Shown here one piece after another: positions 5,271 to 10,462 of a DNA stretch of 10,462 bases (its first letter is position 1; the number at the start of each line of letters is the position of its first letter). The notes beneath the pieces are model-generated. The model was not told where the DNA came from. It saw only the letters and a program-made list of their open reading frames with translations, and ran no database searches. The stretch lies in NCBI GenBank assembly GCA_947177315.1, contig CAMWTX010000039.1:1-10462 (forward strand), read 5' to 3'. The translations under genes were made by a program, and so were the position numbers. The stretch comes from an uncultured Bacteroidales bacterium (GTDB lineage: Bacteria > Bacteroidota > Bacteroidia > Bacteroidales > P3).

Positions 5271-7871
5271 ATGGCACAATATATACGGACTGCTTTCGGA
5301 AAAACCGCATTTTGTTTCCTTTTGCTTTTTCCCGTTTTTGTACAGGCTCAGCACTACCGTGTGGTGAAAGGGCAGATTTATGACCAGAAAGACAAGCTGG
5401 TGTTGCCGCAGGCGCAGGTAATGGTGGTTGGGACTACCGGACAGGGGGCGGTGGCCGATATGGACGGAAATTATATGCTGGCGGTGGAACGGGCGGAGGT
5501 GGAGTTGAATTTCCGTTATCTGGGCTATGAAGAAAAGACCATCAAGGTTACGTTTGCCAAAGGCGAGGATACGAAGATTCTCAATGTGGGGCTGGCATCT
5601 TTCGCCACGGCCTTGGAAGCGGTGCAGATACAGGGAACCCGTTTGGAACGCGACGGCAAGACTTCCATACAGACCATGGAAGTGGTGGGTTTGGAAAGCA
5701 TTGCCAAAAACAATGTGAACACCTTGGACAGGGCTCTCAAGGGCGTGGCGGGTTTGGCCATTGTGGATAACGAGCCGCAGATGCGTGGCGGCAGCGGGTT
5801 CAGTTCCGGTATGGGCAGCCGTGTGATGTTGCTCTTGGACGATATGCCGATGTTGCGCGCCGATGCCGGCCGTCCGGCCTGGAATTTGGTTTCGATGGAC
5901 GATGTGGAACAGATAGACGTGCTCAAAGGCGCGGCTTCGGTCTTGTATGGTTCGGCGGCTATCAACGGGGCGATCAACGTACATACCAAATACGCTTCCA
6001 GTTCGCCGGTGAGTTCCATTAAACTGTATGCCGGCATTTACGAAAAGCCGGATTGTTTGTCCTTGGACCGTAATGTAACTTATACCAATCCGGAGCCTCC
6101 GTTTAATGATATCCATGAAGTTCAGAAGGTAAAGGATCGTTCTTGGACACGGGGATGCCCGATCAAGACAGGGGTGTCGCTCAGCCATTCCCGCCAGTTG
6201 GCCAAATGGTGGGATTTCAGCGCCAATGCGGATTATGCTTATGATGACGGCTACCGCCTCGGCCCCGAACCGCAACCGGGCGACCGGGTGGAACCGGCGG
6301 AAAAGAGGGTGCGCGCCAGTGTGGGCAACCGTTTCCATATCAACGACCGTTGGACTTTGGCGCTCAATGCCAACTTTATGTATTCCGACAACCGGATGTA
6401 TAACTTCTGGGCGAACGCGCTCGATGGCAAATACCGTCCTTTCGGAAATTATGAAGGTAGCCATTGGGCAACGACTTTGAGTCATTTCAAGGATGTGGTG
6501 GTTTTGGTGGATCCCCACCTCAAGTATGTTTCGCCTAAAGGCGGCGTGCATGAGTTGGATAACCGCTATATGTTTTCCAACAACAATGTTATCAATATCA
6601 CGGGGCAGGATGCCCGTTCCCAGTCGGTATATAATACCTACCGTTACCGTAAAACTTTTGAAAAGGCGGCTGATTTGGGCTTGACCGTGGGGGTGTCGAA
6701 TCAATACACCTATTCGAGCGGTGAAGTCTTTTCGGGCAATATGTACGATATCGGCAGCAAAGGCTCGCATACGGCAGATAACCTGGCGGTTTTCGCCAAG
6801 TTGGAAAAACCTTTCCTGAAAGAAAAGAACCTGAAGTTGGAATTGGGTGGACGTTTGGAAAACTGTTTTGTGGATAGCTGGCATGAAATGAGCCCCGTGT
6901 TTCAGTTGGGGCTGAACTATGCCATTACCAAGTCGGGAACCATTTTCCGGCTTTCGGCAGGGCAGGGCTATCGGGCGGCCACGATTGGCGAGAAATTTAT
7001 CACGACCCGTGTGGGGATGTACGGTTTCTATCCCAATCCTGACTTGAAATCCGAAAAGAGCCTCAATATGGAGTTCGGTTTCCGGCAATATCTCAAATCG
7101 GATGTGGTTGCAGGCTATATAGATGTGGCGGCCTTCCATCAGATTTATTGGAACTATATCGAATTCTTTATGGGGCCTTGGAATTTGGATGAAACCGTGC
7201 CCTTGGCTCAACGTTTCGGGTTCGAGTTCTTTAACACCGGACGGGCCACGATAACGGGGGCGGAAGCCTCGTTGGGGCTGCAATTCGATATCGTGGAAAA
7301 CTTGCAGATTCAGACGCAGGCCAATTATACTTATTCGAAGCCGGTGTGCAAGGAAACGGAAAAGGTCTATAAAAGTACTTCGACCAAAGATTATATGTAC
7401 AAGAACTCTTCATCCAATACGGATGGAAACATTCTTAAGTACCGTATCCAGCATATGGCGAAATTCGATTTGGATGTCAAGTTCTTTAAACATTTTTCTG
7501 TGGGAGTGGGCGTGCAGTATATGAGTGCGATGAAAAATGTGGATGGCGTATTCTTGGATATGGATAAGAATAAGCCGAAACACGATGCATGGTTGGATAG
7601 GATGTCGATGGATTTGCCGTTTACGGGTATTGATGAGTTCATGAAACAACACGCATGGGGTTCGCTGGTATTGGATTTGCGTGCCAGTGTGGATATAAAG
7701 TATTTTACTTTTTCCTTTGTGGTAAACAATCTGCTCAATGCCGAGTATTCATTACGTCCGCTTTATATCGAAGCTCCGCGTACTTATACCTTGCAGGTGA
7801 CTTATCGCTTTCAGGATATAAATCCGGTTACCTGGTTTAGGCGGAACAGGGCGGATGTGGCAAGGCTTTAA
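5271..7871 (+). CDS. TonB-dependent outer-membrane receptor, substrate unknown
   Basis: 866-aa outer-membrane active transporter powered by TonB-ExbBD. The ATG at 5271 is chosen over an in-frame TTG at 5214 because it starts a clean signal peptide (residues 1-27, ending FVQAQ). Residues about 31-110 are a carboxypeptidase-regulatory-like domain (VVKGQIYDQKDKLVLPQAQV, DMDGNYML, YLGYEEKTI). Residues about 113-121 (TALEAVQIQ) could be the TonB box. Residues about 125-240 are the plug, with VMLLLDDMPM, VEQIDVLKGAASVLYGSAA and INGAINVHTK. The rest is a beta-barrel with alternating strands and late motifs VNNLLNAEYSLRP and YTLQVTYRF. After Phe847 there is a 19-residue basic tail. There is no SusD lipoprotein next to it, and the plug and size suit a siderophore, cobalamin or metal receptor type better than SusC, but no substrate can be named. 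Region 5174-5270 is a leader without a recognisable full promoter. The next gene starts after 32 bp and is probably in the same operon. Confidence 0.93.
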   Translation: MAQYIRTAFGKTAFCFLLLFPVFVQAQHYRVVKGQIYDQKDKLVLPQAQVMVVGTTGQGAVADMDGNYMLAVERAEVELNFRYLGYEEKTIKVTFAKGEDTKILNVGLASFATALEAVQIQGTRLERDGKTSIQTMEVVGLESIAKNNVNTLDRALKGVAGLAIVDNEPQMRGGSGFSSGMGSRVMLLLDDMPMLRADAGRPAWNLVSMDDVEQIDVLKGAASVLYGSAAINGAINVHTKYASSSPVSSIKLYAGIYEKPDCLSLDRNVTYTNPEPPFNDIHEVQKVKDRSWTRGCPIKTGVSLSHSRQLAKWWDFSANADYAYDDGYRLGPEPQPGDRVEPAEKRVRASVGNRFHINDRWTLALNANFMYSDNRMYNFWANALDGKYRPFGNYEGSHWATTLSHFKDVVVLVDPHLKYVSPKGGVHELDNRYMFSNNNVINITGQDARSQSVYNTYRYRKTFEKAADLGLTVGVSNQYTYSSGEVFSGNMYDIGSKGSHTADNLAVFAKLEKPFLKEKNLKLELGGRLENCFVDSWHEMSPVFQLGLNYAITKSGTIFRLSAGQGYRAATIGEKFITTRVGMYGFYPNPDLKSEKSLNMEFGFRQYLKSDVVAGYIDVAAFHQIYWNYIEFFMGPWNLDETVPLAQRFGFEFFNTGRATITGAEASLGLQFDIVENLQIQTQANYTYSKPVCKETEKVYKSTSTKDYMYKNSSSNTDGNILKYRIQHMAKFDLDVKFFKHFSVGVGVQYMSAMKNVDGVFLDMDKNKPKHDAWLDRMSMDLPFTGIDEFMKQHAWGSLVLDLRASVDIKYFTFSFVVNNLLNAEYSLRPLYIEAPRTYTLQVTYRFQDINPVTWFRRNRADVARL

Positions 7872-7903
7872 GAAGAATAAATAAACATAAATAATTAATT
7901 GAG

Positions 7904-9127
7904 ATGAAAAAGACGATTGTATTTTTAAGTGTTCTTTCCTTTTTTGTAGGGAAGACGATGGCTCAGAATGAGGCTTTGCCCGATGGCAAGTTTGAGTATT
8001 GGAAACAGGTTAAGTTGTATGACAGTGAGGAAACGTACGATGATTTGGCTAATCCGTTTTGGGAATCGTTGAATATTTTGGCCACCTTGCCTCCGGATAT
8101 GTTTACCGGTCCGGTAACGCTTTTCAAAGATAAAGGACGTTCGGGGGCTGAGGGTGATTTTGCCCCCAAAATGGTTTCTGATTTCTTGCAATTCGGAGAC
8201 AATAAGGAAATCTTTTTGCCGGGTGTGGTTGGCGCAATGACTGTTTTGATTGATGATCAGACAGCTGTTTTCGGTCGTCCGTTTAAGAGCCGCCCTACGG
8301 CAATCAAGGGATATATGAAATATGAACCGGTGAATGGCGATAGTGCCAGCATCTTTGTGGAAGTGTATAAATACAATGAAGCGGCGGGCAGACGACAGAT
8401 AATAGGTCGTGTTGAACAGATTTATAAAGAAAAGGTAGAAGAGTGGACGGTATTTGAATTGCCTATCTCGTATATGTCTGACATAGAGCCCGATTCAATA
8501 ACCGTACTTTTTGTGTCGAGTGCCGGTTATGATTTTATTGATTTGTTTAACTGTAAGGGGCAAATCGGCAGTACCCTTTGGGTGGATGATGTAGAGTTCG
8601 TATATTCTGGAACGCCTGCTGAAACCGTGCAAACCCCTGCATTCAGTATGGTGGCAGGTGAAGTGGAAAAGGGTACAAAAGTCACTATTTCCTGCGCTAC
8701 TGAAGGTGCAAAGATTTACTACACAACCGACGGTAGTACTCCGAGTGCAAGCAGCACCGAATACACTACTGAAATTACGATAGAAGAAACCATAACCCTT
8801 AAAGCGATTGCCGTAAAGGAAGGAATGGCGAACTCAAGTGTGGCGGAAGCGACTTATACGGTTAAGGATGAAACCGCCAACGAAAATCCGGTGTTGGCTT
8901 CTTCCAAGCTTTATCCCAATCCTTCTTTCAATGGTCTCTTTAATCTGAATATCAAGGCCGCTTGCAAAATGGAAGTGATTTCGGTTTCCGGCCAGTTGGT
9001 GATGCAGCAGAATCTGGCCACTCCCGGTGCCTATACGGTTGATTTGTCGCGTTTCGCTCCGGGCGTCTATTACATCCGCTTGTCGAATCGTGAAGGTTCG
9101 GCTGCCTTGAAAGCCGTTAGACGCTAA
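7904..9127 (+). CDS. Exported PCMD-like protein with chitobiase-type Ig domain and T9SS C-terminal sorting signal
   Basis: 407-aa secreted or surface protein of unknown function. Residues 1-21 are a signal peptide (MKKTIVFLSV to KTMAQ). Residues about 24-236 resemble the PCMD family (putative carbohydrate metabolism domain), with ALPDGKFEYWKQ, NPFWESLN, GRPFKSRPTAIKGYMKYEP and a closing STLWVDDVEFVY; this is a beta-sandwich often compared with carbohydrate-binding modules. Residues about 244-320 form a chitobiase/hexosaminidase C-terminal-like Ig domain (KIYYTTDGSTPSASSTEYT, TITLKAIAVKEG). Residues about 335-407 are a type A T9SS sorting domain, with KLYPNPSFNGLFNLNI, MEVISVSGQLV, VDLSRFAPGVYYIRL and a basic AVRR end. 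The protein should therefore cross the outer membrane by T9SS and be cleaved and anchored, or released. It follows the TonB receptor by 32 AT-rich bases and ends before a strong terminator. By eye it is more AT-rich than the upstream genes. Sugar binding is suggested only by family. Confidence 0.88.
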   Translation: MKKTIVFLSVLSFFVGKTMAQNEALPDGKFEYWKQVKLYDSEETYDDLANPFWESLNILATLPPDMFTGPVTLFKDKGRSGAEGDFAPKMVSDFLQFGDNKEIFLPGVVGAMTVLIDDQTAVFGRPFKSRPTAIKGYMKYEPVNGDSASIFVEVYKYNEAAGRRQIIGRVEQIYKEKVEEWTVFELPISYMSDIEPDSITVLFVSSAGYDFIDLFNCKGQIGSTLWVDDVEFVYSGTPAETVQTPAFSMVAGEVEKGTKVTISCATEGAKIYYTTDGSTPSASSTEYTTEITIEETITLKAIAVKEGMANSSVAEATYTVKDETANENPVLASSKLYPNPSFNGLFNLNIKAACKMEVISVSGQLVMQQNLATPGAYTVDLSRFAPGVYYIRLSNREGSAALKAVRR

Positions 9128-9145
9128 GGAAGCGCCCCCTATAAG

Positions 9146-9165
9146 GTGGAGCGTAAACGCTCCGC
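9146..9165. other. Small hairpin after the PCMD-like gene
   Basis: GTGGAGCG-type arm (6 perfect pairs 9148-9153 with 9158-9163, extended by a G-T and a G-C pair) around loop TAAA, 18 bases after the stop codon. It lies just ahead of the main terminator hairpin and may protect the mRNA 3' end. Confidence 0.45.
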
Positions 9166-9173
9166 TTGAAGCA

Positions 9174-9204
9174 GCCGCCGCCGGATATTCCGGCGGCGGC
9201 TTTT
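9174..9204 (+). terminator. Strong intrinsic terminator of the TonB receptor / PCMD-like unit
   Basis: A perfect 11-bp GC-only stem (9174-9184 with 9190-9200) encloses a 5-base loop and is followed directly by TTTT. This is the clearest transcription stop in the window. It separates the 5271-9127 genes from the gene beginning at 9487. Confidence 0.9.
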
Positions 9205-9486
9205 ATGTCCTAATGAAAACATCGGTGAAAACCAGCCGAATAAACAGGTTTTTCCGACGAAATTTCGGTAATTTTTGAGGTGAATTTTTGTTTTGATGTT
9301 AATGTTTGTATATTATTGATTTAAAATTACTTGCTTTGTGTTTTGCGCGTAAATGGCAATATTTGCGATAAAGTTCGGTAGATTAAGAAAGAAAACGGGA
9401 GGTGAAAGCGTTCTAAATTTGTTGTGTAGTTGATGAATCAACGTTGGTTTTAACTGACTTTTCCTTGTCAACGAAAACAAAACTAC
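9205..9486 (+). other. AT-rich leader region before the second PCMD-like gene
   Basis: 282 bases without a credible reading frame, clearly more AT-rich than the coding regions. It holds a candidate promoter at 9287-9318, an isolated TAAATTTG at 9414-9421 with no matching -33 box, and a small inverted repeat (GTTGA 9429-9433 with TCAAC 9438-9442). No RNA gene or riboswitch was recognised. Confidence 0.6.
9287..9318 (+). promoter_or_regulatory. Candidate -33/-7 promoter for the second PCMD-like gene
   Basis: TTTG (9287-9290), 20 bases, then TATTATTG (9311-9318), one mismatch from TAnnTTTG. If used, the leader would be about 160 nt. The base composition here is AT-rich, so chance matches are likely. 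Confidence 0.35.
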
Positions 9487-10462
9487 ATGAAAAGAACATT
9501 CAGGATTTTTTTGTCTTTGATACTTGGCGTGTCGGGAATCCTTTTCTCCGCACGTGTTCAATCGCAAAACAATACGCTTTACAATACGCCGCAAGCCCCC
9601 AATTACGATTTTGAGGTGTGGGATAATCCCGAGCCGTGGGGTTGGAATTCGAGCTCGGATTTTGACTGCTACTTGCCCACAACTCCCAATAAATGGACAC
9701 GAAAGCAATGCTGTTGGTCTTCTACTGACGTTCGCCCTCAAAGTAAGGGAAAATATTCAGTTAAAATTCGGGTTGAAAATTCAAAATGGAGTTTTTACAA
9801 TGGTTGGTTTTATAGCAGAACCACTCCGATTGGAACACTCTCTACAGGAATGCTCTATTTTGTAGAAGATTTGAATAATGTAAAATCTTGCATCTATTCG
9901 AATACCGGTGATGGTGCTAGATCTTGGGCGTTTACCGGACGCCCAGACTCCATTGTGTTTTGGGCAAAATCGGGGAGTAATTACGCGCGCGTTTCGGATA
10001 TGACCCTCTACCTGCATGACAACTCCAAGTTGGAAGACCGAAATCCGAATGGTACAGCAGGAACCACTGGTGGTATTGGGGCGAAACCTGCGGTGGTTAT
10101 CGGTTCGGCCAATTGCAAGATGCCTTATGCTAACGGCCAGTGGGTACGGTATAGCGTTCCCATTACCTATCAAAGCCAGGACAATCCCGCCTATCTGTTG
10201 TTGAGTTTTACGGCCGGCAACAACTTTCGGGAGGTGAAAGAGGGCGATGAACTTTGGGTGGATGATGTGGTGCTTATCTACAATCCCATTCTGAGCATCG
10301 ATACCGTAAGTCCCTTGCAGGTGGCGCATCATGGTAGCCAAGGCATCACTTTGAATGTTCCCTACACGTTCTATTCGGGAACCCAAGACCCCGTGAACCC
10401 CAATGCGCAGAATGCACTGCGCCTGTATATCTCGGACGAGAACGGAAGTTTCGACAATAAGA
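9487..10462 (+). CDS. Exported PCMD-like surface protein, N-terminal part (runs off window)
   Basis: 325 codons from ATG 9487 with no stop before the right edge. Residues 1-27 are a signal peptide (MKRTFRIF, hydrophobic core, RVQSQ). Residues about 37-266 resemble the PCMD-like domain of the 7904-9127 product: NYDFEVWDNP, FTGRPDSIVFWAKSG, TLYLHDN, ANGQWVRYSVPITY, LLLSFTAGNN and LWVDDVVLIYNP. The last motif aligns with LWVDDVEFVYSG in the neighbour. Residues from about 269 start another beta domain (ILSIDTVSPLQVA, ITLNVPYTFYSG, LRLYISDENGSFDN) of a kind repeated in large T9SS-exported proteins. A sorting domain is expected past the edge but not seen. It is separated from the upstream unit by a terminator, so it is probably transcribed on its own. 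The start is supported by the signal peptide and an AT-rich leader. Function is unknown; surface glycan binding is only a family-based guess. Confidence 0.85.
   Translation, partial: MKRTFRIFLSLILGVSGILFSARVQSQNNTLYNTPQAPNYDFEVWDNPEPWGWNSSSDFDCYLPTTPNKWTRKQCCWSSTDVRPQSKGKYSVKIRVENSKWSFYNGWFYSRTTPIGTLSTGMLYFVEDLNNVKSCIYSNTGDGARSWAFTGRPDSIVFWAKSGSNYARVSDMTLYLHDNSKLEDRNPNGTAGTTGGIGAKPAVVIGSANCKMPYANGQWVRYSVPITYQSQDNPAYLLLSFTAGNNFREVKEGDELWVDDVVLIYNPILSIDTVSPLQVAHHGSQGITLNVPYTFYSGTQDPVNPNAQNALRLYISDENGSFDNK

Noticed and set aside
5172..7283. 703-codon open frame on the minus strand opposite the TonB receptor gene
   Set aside because: It lies wholly over a well-supported receptor gene and its intergenic leader, is rich in His, Arg and Ile with no recognisable domain, and is explained by codon bias of the plus-strand gene.
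9414..9421. TAAATTTG as a -7 box for the gene at 9487
   Set aside because: It matches TAnnTTTG, but no TTTG or TTG exists 19-21 bases upstream, so it is noted only within the leader description.

Overview
The window looks like chromosomal DNA of a member of the Bacteroidota, most likely order Bacteroidales. The evidence is: a type IX secretion (T9SS) C-terminal sorting domain on one exported protein; an OmpA protein with the domain order of T9SS component PorE; a TonB-dependent receptor with an N-terminal carboxypeptidase-regulatory-like domain; an elongated PurM; AT-rich leaders without Shine-Dalgarno sequences; and a -33/-7 promoter of the Bacteroides type (TTTG-N20-TATTTTTG). No genus can be assigned from sequence reading alone.

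Layout: 1-1046 (minus strand) is the N-terminal 348 codons of a signal-peptide-bearing aminopeptidase C/bleomycin hydrolase (peptidase family C1B), cut by the left edge. Region 1047-1313 is a divergent intergenic region with two nearly identical 65-bp tandem repeats. Each repeat is itself an imperfect palindrome and carries a -33/-7 promoter pointing at the peptidase gene. 1314-3854 (+) encodes an 846-aa TPR / beta-propeller / regulatory-like / OmpA protein with an extra C-terminal domain resembling a retropepsin that has lost its catalytic motif. 3884-5071 (+) is purM, 29 bp downstream and probably co-transcribed. 5072-5270 holds strong hairpins, including a likely terminator. 5271-7871 (+) is a TonB-dependent outer-membrane receptor with no SusD partner. 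7904-9127 (+) follows after 32 bp and encodes an exported protein with a PCMD-like beta-sandwich, a chitobiase-C-terminal-like Ig domain and a T9SS sorting domain. A strong intrinsic terminator ends this unit at 9174-9204. After an AT-rich leader, 9487-10462 (+) begins a second exported PCMD-like protein that runs off the right edge.

How the genes fit together: most products are envelope proteins. The PorE-like protein would anchor to peptidoglycan in the periplasm. The TonB receptor and the T9SS-delivered PCMD-like protein look like one transcription unit and may form a surface binding and uptake pair of unknown substrate. The second PCMD-like gene looks like an independently transcribed relative of the first. 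purM is a housekeeping purine gene that appears to share a transcript with the OmpA gene. No tRNA, rRNA, insertion sequence or CRISPR array was seen.
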